The notes below the pieces were generated by a model, which worked only from the letters and a program-made list of their open reading frames with translations, did no database searches and was not told the DNA's origin. The position numbers and the translations under genes were made by a program. A DNA stretch of 6,133 nucleotides. Origin: Proteobacteria bacterium UBA3588. GTDB taxonomy: Bacteria > Pseudomonadota > Gammaproteobacteria > Thiohalomonadales > Thiohalomonadaceae. Shown here piece by piece: positions 1 to 5,912 of this stretch (position 1 is the stretch's first letter; each line of letters starts with the position of its first letter). The stretch lies in the NCBI GenBank assembly GCA_002376325.1, contig DFMR01000116.1, positions 1 through 6,133 on the forward strand. Reading direction: 5' to 3'.

Positions 1-1
1 C

Positions 2-280
2 AACGAACGCATCCGTGAGGAGCTGAACAGCGGCAACTCGCCGCAGGCGAGCATTCACGCCGGCTACGAAAAGGCCTTTGCCACCATCGCCGACTCCAAT
101 ATCACCACCCTGCTGGCGGCGGTGGTGCTGTTCGGTTTCGGTACCGGCGCGGTGAAAGGTTTCGCCGTCACCTTGTCGGTCGGCATTATCACTTCGATGT
201 TTACCGCGATCATGGTTACCCGTGCGTTGGTGAACCTTATCTACGGACGCAAACGCCGCTTGAGCAAGGTGGCGCTGTAA
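2..280 (+). CDS. secD: Protein translocase subunit SecD, C-terminal 92 residues (5' end outside window)
   Basis: This is the last part of SecD, which with SecF forms the inner-membrane SecDF complex that uses the proton gradient to pull exported proteins through SecYEG on the periplasmic side. The visible 92 residues start with NERIREELNSG, matching the conserved segment before the last membrane helices of SecD (compare the YDRIREN segment in SecF). Two hydrophobic segments follow: roughly residues 36-58 (ITTLLAAVVLFGFGTGAV) and 60-84 (FAVTLSVGIITSMFTAIMV). The basic tail GRKRRLSK before the TAA stop should be cytoplasmic. The gene is truncated only by the window edge. secF begins 13 bases after the stop, so the two are surely one operon. 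The identification rests on these motifs plus the adjacent secF. Confidence 0.95.
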   Translation, partial: NERIREELNSGNSPQASIHAGYEKAFATIADSNITTLLAAVVLFGFGTGAVKGFAVTLSVGIITSMFTAIMVTRALVNLIYGRKRRLSKVAL

Positions 281-293
281 GGAATCAGCCGCA

Positions 294-1229
294 ATGCAGA
301 TATTTCGCAATACCAAGATCGATTTCCTCGGTCAGCGCAAGATCGCCATGATGCTGTCGATCATCATGTTCACCGTCTCCATCGGTGCCTTGGCGATCCG
401 CGGTCTCAACCTCGGCATCGACTTCACCGGCGGTACGGTGATCGAGCTGGCCTATTCGCAGTCGGCCAATCTGACCGAGGTGCGCGACACGCTGGCAAAG
501 AAAGGTTTCAGCGACGCGGTGGTGCAGCAGATCGGCACCGCCCGCGATGTGTTGATCCGGGTGTCGCCCAAAGCGGGCAAAACCAGTGCCGCAGTGAGCA
601 CAGAGATCCACGATGCGTTGCAGCAGGCGGCCGGCAAGCCGGTGGAGTTGCGCCGTGTCGAGTTCGTCGGCCCGCAGGTGGGCAGCGAATTGGTGGAGGA
701 CGGCGGCTTGGCGATGCTGATCGCGCTCTTCGGCATCCTGATCTATGTGGCCATTCGCTTCGAGTGGCGCCTCGCCACCGGCGCCATCGTCGCCACCATC
801 CATGACCCGGTGCTGATCTTCGGCATGTTCGCCCTGTTCCACTGGGAGTTCGACCTGACGGTATTGGCCGCGATCCTGGCGGTAATCGGTTACTCGCTCA
901 ACGACACCATCGTGGTCTATGACCGTATCCGCGAGAATTTCCGCAAGATGCGCAAAGGGACGCCGGTCGAGATCGTCAACCTGGCCATCAACCAGACCCT
1001 GTCACGCACCATATTGACGTCGAGTACCACCATGCTGGTGGTGTTGGCGCTGTACTTCTTCGGCGGCGAGATGATTCACGGTTTTTCCGTAGCGCTGATC
1101 CTCGGTATCATGGTCGGTACCTACTCATCCATCTACGTGGCAAGCGCCTCGGCGTTGGCGCTTGGCGTCAACAAACAGAACCTGATGCCGGTGCAGAAGG
1201 AAGGGGCGGATACGCGCAATACGCCCTGA
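294..1229 (+). CDS. secF: Protein translocase subunit SecF
   Basis: SecF is the partner of SecD in the proton-driven export motor of the inner membrane. The 311-residue product has the usual family length and layout. A short cytoplasmic N-terminus (MQIFRNTKIDFLGQRK) leads into a first membrane helix at about 17-36. The signature GIDFTGG is at 41-47, and a periplasmic domain spans about 48-135 and includes VEFVGPQVG at 122-130. Five more membrane segments then follow at about 138-155, 161-181, 184-206, 240-257 and 263-288. The conserved loop YSLNDTIVVYDRIREN is at 200-215, including the charged residues expected in the SecDF proton path. The ATG is preceded by AAGGA (279-283), which overlaps the secD stop, with a 10-base spacer. 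A strong terminator follows 23 bases after the stop, so secF is the last gene of the sec operon. Confidence 0.97.
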   Translation: MQIFRNTKIDFLGQRKIAMMLSIIMFTVSIGALAIRGLNLGIDFTGGTVIELAYSQSANLTEVRDTLAKKGFSDAVVQQIGTARDVLIRVSPKAGKTSAAVSTEIHDALQQAAGKPVELRRVEFVGPQVGSELVEDGGLAMLIALFGILIYVAIRFEWRLATGAIVATIHDPVLIFGMFALFHWEFDLTVLAAILAVIGYSLNDTIVVYDRIRENFRKMRKGTPVEIVNLAINQTLSRTILTSSTTMLVVLALYFFGGEMIHGFSVALILGIMVGTYSSIYVASASALALGVNKQNLMPVQKEGADTRNTP

Positions 1230-1252
1230 TCCCGCCGGCTGTGGGTGATGTA

Positions 1253-1280
1253 AAAAAAAGGCCCAAGCGGGCCTTTTTTT
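1253..1280. terminator. Bidirectional Rho-independent terminator between secF and the reverse-strand unit
   Basis: A perfect 12-bp stem (AAAAAAAGGCCC at 1253-1264 paired with GGGCCTTTTTTT at 1269-1280) closes a four-base AAGC loop. Read forward, the GC core is followed by seven T residues and would end secD-secF transcripts. Read on the reverse strand, the same hairpin is followed by eight T residues (the A run 1252-1259) and would end transcripts of suhB and the small gene at 1319-1492. Convergent genes sharing one such hairpin is common. Confidence 0.9.
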
Positions 1281-1318
1281 ATCGCTCTTGGTTCGTGTCG
1301 GCGCTCGTCCCGTTGCGC

Positions 1319-1492
1319 TCAAGCGGCGTCATCGTAGGAGGACGGCGTCTCGGCCGGCTCGATCGCAAGAATTTCGAATACCCCCGGCGTGCTCTGGTAG
1401 GCGAAGCCGCAGGCGAAATCGTCCATACCGTCGAGCGCTTCGCGCATCGTCAGCTCCAAGGGCGTAATCGGGTTGATGCGTAAATTTTGCAT
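1319..1492 (-). CDS. Small uncharacterised protein, 57 residues
   Basis: An intact reverse-strand frame of 57 codons starts at ATG 1490-1492 and stops with TGA at 1319-1321. The product begins MQNLRINPITPLELTMREAL and ends TPSSYDDAA. It is acidic, with one cysteine (C28 in DDFACGFAY), no signal peptide and no membrane helix. I do not recognise a family and assign no function. Support for its being real is fourfold: codon choice resembles the neighbours (many GCG, GAC, CTG and ATC codons); a GGGAG ribosome binding site lies 4 bases upstream; it is in line with suhB, 74 bases downstream of the suhB stop; and the shared terminator closes the unit 39 bases after its stop. It occupies the secF-suhB slot, where Pseudomonas, as I recall, carries a different small lipoprotein gene. 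The opposite-strand frame over the same bases has no ribosome binding site and runs through the terminator, so I prefer the reverse reading. Confidence 0.6.
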   Translation of the reverse strand: MQNLRINPITPLELTMREALDGMDDFACGFAYQSTPGVFEILAIEPAETPSSYDDAA

Positions 1493-1498
1493 GGGACT

Positions 1499-1544
1499 CC
1501 CGCCATTGGCTCTCTTCCGTTACTTTGTCGGACGCAATGGCGGG
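1499..1544 (-). repeat. 10-bp inverted repeat/hairpin upstream of the small gene
   Basis: CCCGCCATTG (1499-1508) is matched perfectly by CAATGGCGGG (1535-1544) with 26 bases between them. Inside, TCCG (1516-1519) and CGGA (1529-1532) can extend the structure as a second short stem with a 9-base loop. On the reverse-strand transcript the 3' arm covers the GGG of the GGGAG ribosome binding site of the 57-residue gene. No T run follows either arm, so it does not look like an intrinsic terminator. It could be an RNA structure controlling translation, a processing site between suhB and the small gene, or a protein-binding palindrome. The role is inferred only. Confidence 0.55.
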
Positions 1545-1566
1545 AACTTGAGGACAGCGGCCGGAT

Positions 1567-2370
1567 CTAGCGCCGCAGTTCGACGGGCAGTACCGGCTGG
1601 ATGGTCTTCAGGATCGCCTCATAGACCTTGATGTTGCCGCCGACGATGTTGCCGCCGTCGAGGTAGTTCTGGCCGCCGCCGAAGTCGCCGACCACGCCGC
1701 CGGCCTCCTGGATCAGCAGCGCGCCGGCCGCCATGTCCCATGGCGACAGGCCGAACTCCCAGAAACCGTCGAGGCGGCCGGCGGCCACATAGGCGAGGTC
1801 GAGGGCGGCGGAGCCGGCGCGGCGGATGTCCGCCACCTTGGGCGCCATGGCGCGGAAGGTGGCGAGGTAGGGATCGAGCAGCTCCGGCATGCGGAACGGA
1901 AAGCCGGTGCCGATTAGCGATCCTTCGAGGTCGTTGAGCTTGGCGACGCGGATGCGGCGGCTGTTGAGCTGGGCGCCGCCGCCGCGGCTGGCGGTGAACA
2001 GGTCCTGGCTGATGGGATCGTAGACCACCGCCTGGTCCAACTGGCCCTTGACCATCAGGGCGATGGAGACGGCAAACTGCGGGAAGCCGTGAAGAAAATT
2101 GGTGGTGCCGTCGAGCGGGTCGATGATCCATTGATGGATATCGCCGCCCATGTTGTGCTCGCCGGTCTCCTCGCCGAGGATGGCGTGGTGCGGATAGGCC
2201 TTGTGGATGATTTGGATGATTTCATGCTCGGCGCGGCGGTCGACTTCGGTGACGAAGTCGTTGCGCGCCTTGGCCGCGATGGTGAGGCCATCCACATGTT
2301 CGACGGAACGGACAATAATATCGCCGGCCCGGCGTGCAGCGCGGACCGCGATGTTGAGCATGGGGTGCAT
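1567..2370 (-). CDS. suhB: Inositol-1-monophosphatase family protein SuhB
   Basis: SuhB belongs to the Mg-dependent, Li-sensitive inositol monophosphatase family. In E. coli it also works as a Nus-factor partner in rRNA antitermination and ribosome assembly. Starting at the ATG at 2368-2370 the product has 267 residues, the same length as E. coli SuhB. The metal-binding residues are all present: E67 in ILGEETGE, D84 and D87 in WIIDPLDGTTNF (81-92), and D212 in SPWDMAAG (209-216). The catalytic site therefore looks intact. The frame stays open 25 codons further upstream, but the inner start is preferred: it has GGAGAG six bases upstream and gives the family N-terminus MHPMLNIAVRAAR. It is divergent from trmJ, as in E. 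coli, and probably co-transcribed with the small gene at 1319-1492. Whether the enzymatic or the rRNA role matters here cannot be seen from sequence. Confidence 0.96.
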   Translation of the reverse strand: MHPMLNIAVRAARRAGDIIVRSVEHVDGLTIAAKARNDFVTEVDRRAEHEIIQIIHKAYPHHAILGEETGEHNMGGDIHQWIIDPLDGTTNFLHGFPQFAVSIALMVKGQLDQAVVYDPISQDLFTASRGGGAQLNSRRIRVAKLNDLEGSLIGTGFPFRMPELLDPYLATFRAMAPKVADIRRAGSAALDLAYVAAGRLDGFWEFGLSPWDMAAGALLIQEAGGVVGDFGGGQNYLDGGNIVGGNIKVYEAILKTIQPVLPVELRR

Positions 2371-2416
2371 GGACGGCTCTCCGATTGTAAAAGAAGCAGG
2401 GTGCGGCAAGGGCGCT

Positions 2417-2445
2417 ATTTTAGCCTGGACGGCCCATAAATTCAC
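2417..2445 (-). promoter_or_regulatory. Possible sigma70-type promoter for suhB
   Basis: On the reverse strand, TAAAAT (2422-2417; five of six to TATAAT) is preceded by a 17-base spacer and GTGAAT (2445-2440; three of six to TTGACA). Transcription would start near 2410, leaving a leader of about 40 bases before the suhB ATG. The -35 match is weak, so this is tentative. I see no convincing forward promoter for trmJ in the same 93-bp gap. Confidence 0.3.
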
Positions 2446-2463
2446 GTTACGCAGGGGAAAAAA

Positions 2464-3219
2464 ATGCCGCTTGTCGAGCAGAATTCACCGCACCTTGACC
2501 TATTGGGCCGGATCCGCATCGTCCTGATCGAAACCAGCCATCCCGGCAATATCGGCGCGGCGGCACGGGCGATGAAGGTGATGGGGTTGTCGCGGCTGTA
2601 TCTGGTGCGGCCGCAGCTGTTTCCCCATGCCGAGGCAACGGCGCGCGCATCCGGTGCCGACGACCTGCTGACCCGTGCCGCCGTTTGCGCCACGCTGGAG
2701 GAGGCGTTGGGCGGTTGCAGCCTGGTGTTGGGCGCCAGCGCACGACTGCGCTCCCTGCCGTGGCCGCTGCTGGACGCCCGCAGCGCCGCCCGTCGGGGCA
2801 CGGCGGCGGCGCACAGCGGGGAGGATGTGGCGCTGGTGTTCGGGCGGGAACACTCGGGGCTGACCAACGAGGAGCTGGAGCGCTGCCATTATTTGCTGCA
2901 CATACCCACCAATGCCGACTACAGTTCGCTGAACTTGGGGGCGGCGGTGCAGGTCGTCAGTTACGAGCTGCGCATGAGCCTGTTGGACGACCGGCCCCTG
3001 ATCGCGGAGGAGGGCGACTACGCCGACGCTGAAGAATTGGAATCGTTCTATCATCATCTGGAGCGGACCCTGATCGACATCGGCTTCCTCGACCCGGCCA
3101 ATCCGCGCCATGTGATGCGCCGCCTGCGGCGTCTCTATAACCGGGCGCGGACCGAGCGCACCGAGTTGAATATTCTGCGCGGCATCCTCACTGAGACACA
3201 GAAGCGCGTGCGGCGTTGA
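2464..3219 (+). CDS. trmJ: tRNA (cytidine/uridine-2'-O-)-methyltransferase TrmJ
   Basis: TrmJ is a cytoplasmic SPOUT-class enzyme that methylates the ribose 2'-OH of nucleotide 32 in the tRNA anticodon loop, using S-adenosylmethionine. The 251-residue product is close to the roughly 246 residues of the E. coli enzyme. The N-terminal motif IVLIETSHPGNIGAAARAM (19-37) holds the family's conserved ETSH, GN and ARAM residues. The trefoil-knot cofactor region is visible as VALVFGREHSGLTNEEL (122-138) and IPTNADYSSLNLGAAVQ (147-163). A basic C-terminal extension from about 195 to 251 corresponds to the helical tail of TrmJ. The ATG has AGGGG (2453-2457) six bases upstream. Its place between divergent suhB and the isc genes is the standard gammaproteobacterial arrangement. 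No terminator follows, so read-through into cysE, 102 bases downstream, is possible. Confidence 0.95.
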   Translation: MPLVEQNSPHLDLLGRIRIVLIETSHPGNIGAAARAMKVMGLSRLYLVRPQLFPHAEATARASGADDLLTRAAVCATLEEALGGCSLVLGASARLRSLPWPLLDARSAARRGTAAAHSGEDVALVFGREHSGLTNEELERCHYLLHIPTNADYSSLNLGAAVQVVSYELRMSLLDDRPLIAEEGDYADAEELESFYHHLERTLIDIGFLDPANPRHVMRRLRRLYNRARTERTELNILRGILTETQKRVRR

Positions 3220-3321
3220 AAACCTTGGCGCCGGTAGTTGTTTACTGTTCCGTTTGCCCATCGTTGTGCGAAAATGCAACCTGATGGTTTCCATAAGACA
3301 TTCCCAGCCACTGGATGAGAT

Positions 3322-4146
3322 ATGTTCAATAACCTACGTGAGGACATCGCCTGCATCTTCGAGCGCGACCCGGCGGCGCGCAACGTCCTGGAAATCCTGA
3401 CGGCCTACCCGGGACTGCATGCGGTGATGATCCATCGCCTCAGCCATCGGCTGTGGAACGCCGGTTGGAAATGGCTGGCGCGGTTGCTGTCCCATTTCGC
3501 GCGCTGGCTCACCGGCGTCGAGATCCATCCGGGTGCCACCATCGGCCGCCGTTTTTTCATTGATCACGGCATGGGTGTGGTGATCGGCGAGACCGCGGTG
3601 ATCGGCAATGACTGCACCCTCTATCACGGCGTGACTCTCGGCGGCACCAGCTGGAAGAAAGGCAAGCGCCATCCCACGCTGGGCGACAATGTCGTGGTGG
3701 GTGCTGGCGCCAAGGTGCTGGGGCCGCTGACCATTGGCGACGGCGCGCGCGTCGGCTCCAACGCGGTGGTGGTCAAGGATGTACCCGAGGGCGCCACCGT
3801 GGTCGGTATTCCGGGCCGCGTGGTGAGCCGCAAGCTGGACGAGCACCATGAGCGGCGCCGCGCCATCGCCGAAAAGATCGGCTTCGATGCCTATGGCACT
3901 ACCCAGGACATGCCGGACCCGGTGGCCAATGCCATCAACTGCATGCTGGATCACATCCATATCATGGACGGCAAGATGGAAGAGATGTGCAAGGGGTTGA
4001 AGACCCTGGGGGCGGAGCTGGGGGATGTGCAGTTGCCGCCGCTCGGGTCGTGCGAAATCCGCAGCGACGGTGAACCGCAGAGCGGGTGCAAGAGTGCCGA
4101 GGAGTGCAGTGGATGCCCTGCCGAACGTAAGGAAGAAAATAGTTGA
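3322..4146 (+). CDS. cysE: Serine O-acetyltransferase with cysteine-rich C-terminal tail
   Basis: The enzyme transfers acetyl from acetyl-CoA to L-serine, giving O-acetylserine, the carbon skeleton for cysteine. The 274-residue product is of the short-N-terminus type: hexapeptide-repeat sequence starts by about residue 66 (GVEIHPGATIG) and runs to GIPGRVV at 162-168. Aligning motifs with E. coli CysE, H82 in FFIDHGMG corresponds to H158 and H117 in KRHPTLGD to H193. E67 stands where E. coli has D143, a change I recall from other short CysE proteins. From about residue 170 there is a helical, charged segment. The tail then carries C244, C256, C262 and C265, a CX11CX5CX2C pattern. The C-terminal isoleucine with which E. 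coli CysE docks into cysteine synthase is absent (it ends EENS). ATG 3322 has GGATGAG just upstream. Location before iscR resembles cysE2 of Azotobacter. Confidence 0.94.
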   Translation: MFNNLREDIACIFERDPAARNVLEILTAYPGLHAVMIHRLSHRLWNAGWKWLARLLSHFARWLTGVEIHPGATIGRRFFIDHGMGVVIGETAVIGNDCTLYHGVTLGGTSWKKGKRHPTLGDNVVVGAGAKVLGPLTIGDGARVGSNAVVVKDVPEGATVVGIPGRVVSRKLDEHHERRRAIAEKIGFDAYGTTQDMPDPVANAINCMLDHIHIMDGKMEEMCKGLKTLGAELGDVQLPPLGSCEIRSDGEPQSGCKSAEECSGCPAERKEENS

Positions 4147-4162
4147 CTGAATTGGTTGGTAT
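4139..4162 (+). promoter_or_regulatory. Probable type 1 IscR operator overlapping the -35 box
   Basis: The left half, ATAGTTGACTGAATT (4139-4153), fits every position of the first half of the E. coli type 1 IscR consensus as I remember it (ATASYYGACTRWWWY). The right half, GGTTGGTAT, keeps the GT, RR and TAT elements but is one base shorter and has two mismatches. In E. coli, type 1 sites bind [2Fe-2S]-IscR and repress the isc operon. Position over the -35 and just before iscR supports autorepression. The site includes the last codons of cysE. Confidence 0.6.
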
Positions 4163-4171
4163 TGCTACCTT
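4143..4171 (+). promoter_or_regulatory. Promoter of the iscR operon
   Basis: TTGACT (4143-4148; five of six to consensus) and TACCTT (4166-4171; three of six) are separated by exactly 17 bases. Start of transcription is predicted near 4178, with a leader of about 42 bases. The -35 box overlaps the cysE stop codon (4144-4146). The surrounding 80 bases are visibly richer in A+T than the flanking genes. A weak -10 next to a strong -35 fits a regulated promoter. Confidence 0.6.
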
Positions 4172-4184
4172 AGCTGTTACCAAC
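4155..4184. repeat. 7-bp inverted repeat around the iscR -10 box
   Basis: GTTGGTA (4155-4161) and TACCAAC (4178-4184) are perfect inverted copies separated by 16 bases, with the proposed -10 box (4166-4171) between them. The left arm overlaps the right half of the proposed IscR site. It may be a binding site for a dimeric regulator or chance; the arms are short. Confidence 0.35.
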
Positions 4185-4206
4185 ATCCACAACTTTACTG
4201 GGTTAT
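4182..4206 (+). promoter_or_regulatory. Possible second, degenerate IscR site in the iscR leader
   Basis: TTTACTGGGTTAT (4194-4206) resembles the right half of a type 1 IscR site (8 of 11 positions of YAGTCRRSTAT), but the left half is poor (8 of 14). E. coli has more than one IscR site at this promoter, which is why it is listed. It would lie just downstream of the predicted transcription start. Confidence 0.25.
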
Positions 4207-4219
4207 TAGGGACAAGGCA

Positions 4220-4699
4220 ATGAGGTTAACTACTAAAGGCCGCTATGCGGTCACAGCAATGCTCGATTTGGCGCTGCATTACAAAGATGGCCCGATTACG
4301 CTCGCCGACATCTCCCAACGTCAAGGAATCTCTCTCTCCTACCTTGAGCAGCTGTTTTCCAAGCTGCGCAAGAATGGGTTGGTGGACAGCGCCCGCGGTC
4401 CCGGCGGCGGTTATCGCCTGAGCCGCGACGCCAGCGAGATCTGCGTGGCGGACGTGATCACAGCCGTGGACGAAAAGGTTGACGCCATGCGCTGCGGCGG
4501 TGTCGGCAACTGCCAGGACGAGGGTCCGTGTCTGACGCACGAACTGTGGTGCGATCTGAGCAATCAGATCCTTGCGTTTCTGCAGGGGATCAGCCTGGCG
4601 CAACTGGTGGCACGTGAATGCGTGCAGGAAGTGGCTGCACGCCAGGATCGCAAGACCGCCGTGTCCCTGACGGACAACAGGAAGGCTGCGATCAACTAG
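4220..4699 (+). CDS. iscR: Fe-S cluster assembly transcriptional regulator IscR
   Basis: IscR is an Rrf2-family winged-helix regulator that senses Fe-S status: with a [2Fe-2S] cluster it represses the isc operon at type 1 sites, and without it the protein still acts at type 2 sites. The 159-residue product is nearly collinear with E. coli IscR from MRLTTKGRYAVTAMLDLAL onward. The DNA-binding region includes ISLSYLEQLFSKLRKNGLV (37-55), with E43 conserved, and the wing motif RGPGGGYRL (59-67). The cluster ligands are all present at E. coli positions: C92, C98, C104 and H107 (CLTHELW at 104-110). The protein should therefore be cluster-binding and functional. AGGGA (4208-4212) lies seven bases before the ATG. 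The C-terminal tail after about 140 is variable, as usual. It heads the Fe-S operon, with the next gene 30 or fewer bases downstream. Confidence 0.97.
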   Translation: MRLTTKGRYAVTAMLDLALHYKDGPITLADISQRQGISLSYLEQLFSKLRKNGLVDSARGPGGGYRLSRDASEICVADVITAVDEKVDAMRCGGVGNCQDEGPCLTHELWCDLSNQILAFLQGISLAQLVARECVQEVAARQDRKTAVSLTDNRKAAIN

Positions 4700-4729
4700 C
4701 GCGGCCCGGTGCCGGTTCGTAGCTGCGCG

Positions 4730-5881
4730 GTGATCTATCTGGACCACAATGCCACCACCCCGCTCGATGAGCGGGTGCTGGAGGCGATGCTCCCCTATCT
4801 TCAGGGGGCATACGGCAACCCGTCCAGCGTGCATGCCCAGGGTCGAACCAGCCGGGCAGCGCTGGAGCGGGCGCGCGAGCAGGTGGCCGCACTGGTCGCC
4901 GCTCACCCGTCGCAGGTGGTGTTCACCAGCAGCGGCACCGAGGCCAACAATACCGCACTGAAGGGTGTGGCCGACCGCCAGGCGCCTGGGCGCCTGCTGA
5001 TCAGCGCCGTAGAGCATGCCTCGGTGCTGGCTCCCGCCGCCGCCCTTGGGCGCCTGGGGTGGGAGAGGGATACCATTCCGGTAAATGACCAGGGAGAGGT
5101 GACGGTGCAGGCTGTGCATACGGCGCTGCGCCCGGATACGCGCCTGGTTTCGGTGATGGCGGCCAACAACGAGACCGGCGTGGTGAACGATATAGCGGCG
5201 CTGGCGACCGAGGTGCGTGCGGCGGGTGCTTTGCTGCATACCGACGCGGTGCAGGCGGCGGGTAAATGGCCGCTTGATTTTACCGCCAGCGGCGCCCACC
5301 TGATGAGTGTCTCGGCGCACAAGATCTACGGCCCCAAGGGCTGCGGTGCGCTGGTGTTGGACAAGGCCGTGGATATGGAGCCGCTGCTGCACGGCGGTGG
5401 CCAGGAGAAGGGACGGCGCGGCGGCACGGAGAATGTCGCGGCGATCGTCGGATTCGGCAGGGCGGCGGAACTGGCGCTGGCGGAATTGGATGGATTGAGC
5501 GCCCGGCTGCTCGTCTTGCGGCGGCGTCTCGAACAGGGGCTCGCCGCCCAGGTGCCGCAGTTGAGGCTGTTCGCCGCGCAGGCGCGGCAGCGTCTGCCGA
5601 ATACCCTGTTTCTGGCGCTGCCCGGACTCGACGGCGAGACGCTGTTGCTGGAATTGGACCGGCTCGGTATGGCGGTCTCCAGCGGTGCCGCCTGCGGCAG
5701 CGCGGAACACGAACCGAGCCATGTGTTGCTGGCGATGGGCGTGGCGCCGGAGATTGCACGCTGCGCAGTGCGCATCAGCCTGGGGCGCGGCAATACGGAG
5801 CATGACGTGGACACTTTGATTGCCGCACTGCAACGGCAGGCGGCCCGGGTGGAGGCGCTGCAGGCTACGGCCTGGGGCTGA
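4730..5881 (+). CDS. NifS/IscS-family cysteine desulfurase (additional copy before iscS)
   Basis: A PLP-dependent class V aminotransferase-fold enzyme that removes sulfur from cysteine, leaving alanine and a persulfide on its own cysteine. Counting from GTG 4730 it has 383 residues, near NifS length and shorter than E. coli IscS (404). Key features are present: LDHNATTPLDERV (4-16), SSGTEANN (67-74), the PLP-stacking histidine H96 in VEHASVL, D172 in HTDAVQ, the Schiff-base lysine K198 in SAHKIYGPKG, the loop HGGGQEKGRRGGTEN (221-235) and the catalytic cysteine C322 in SSGAACGSAEHEPSHVL. It is distinct from the following IscS, so this is not a recent duplication. No ATG is available at the start. 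GTG 4730 gives the family N-terminus MIYLDHNATTP; GTG 4709, adding seven residues, is the alternative, and neither has a clear Shine-Dalgarno. Which sulfur acceptor it serves (IscU, a tRNA thiolase or another) is not visible. Confidence 0.92.
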   Translation: MIYLDHNATTPLDERVLEAMLPYLQGAYGNPSSVHAQGRTSRAALERAREQVAALVAAHPSQVVFTSSGTEANNTALKGVADRQAPGRLLISAVEHASVLAPAAALGRLGWERDTIPVNDQGEVTVQAVHTALRPDTRLVSVMAANNETGVVNDIAALATEVRAAGALLHTDAVQAAGKWPLDFTASGAHLMSVSAHKIYGPKGCGALVLDKAVDMEPLLHGGGQEKGRRGGTENVAAIVGFGRAAELALAELDGLSARLLVLRRRLEQGLAAQVPQLRLFAAQARQRLPNTLFLALPGLDGETLLLELDRLGMAVSSGAACGSAEHEPSHVLLAMGVAPEIARCAVRISLGRGNTEHDVDTLIAALQRQAARVEALQATAWG

Positions 5882-5912
5882 TACCCGACTCGATATGACG
5901 ACGGAGACGGCA

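Noticed and set aside
1241..1483. An 80-codon forward frame after secF
   Set aside because: It starts with GTG without a ribosome binding site and runs straight through the terminator hairpin. Over most of its length it is the codon-aligned antisense of the better supported 57-residue gene.
1499..1544. The inverted repeat as an intrinsic terminator of suhB
   Set aside because: Neither strand has a T run after the second arm, and the loop is long.
2371..2445. Longer suhB start adding 25 residues
   Set aside because: The extension would run over the suhB promoter region, is not typical of the family, and the inner ATG has a clear GGAGAG site and gives the same length as E. coli SuhB.
2500..3294. 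A 264-codon reverse frame over trmJ
   Set aside because: Antisense shadow of trmJ with biased composition and no domain.
3220..3321. A promoter or terminator between trmJ and cysE
   Set aside because: I tried TTGTTT, TTTACT and TTGTGC as -35 boxes, but none has an acceptable -10 at 16-18 bases. GGCGCC is palindromic but has no stem extension or T run. Nothing is called in this 102-base gap.
4700..4729. Small repeats of GCGCGG and CCGGTGCCGG after iscR
   Set aside because: Too short and within the background of G+C-rich sequence; no hairpin of note.
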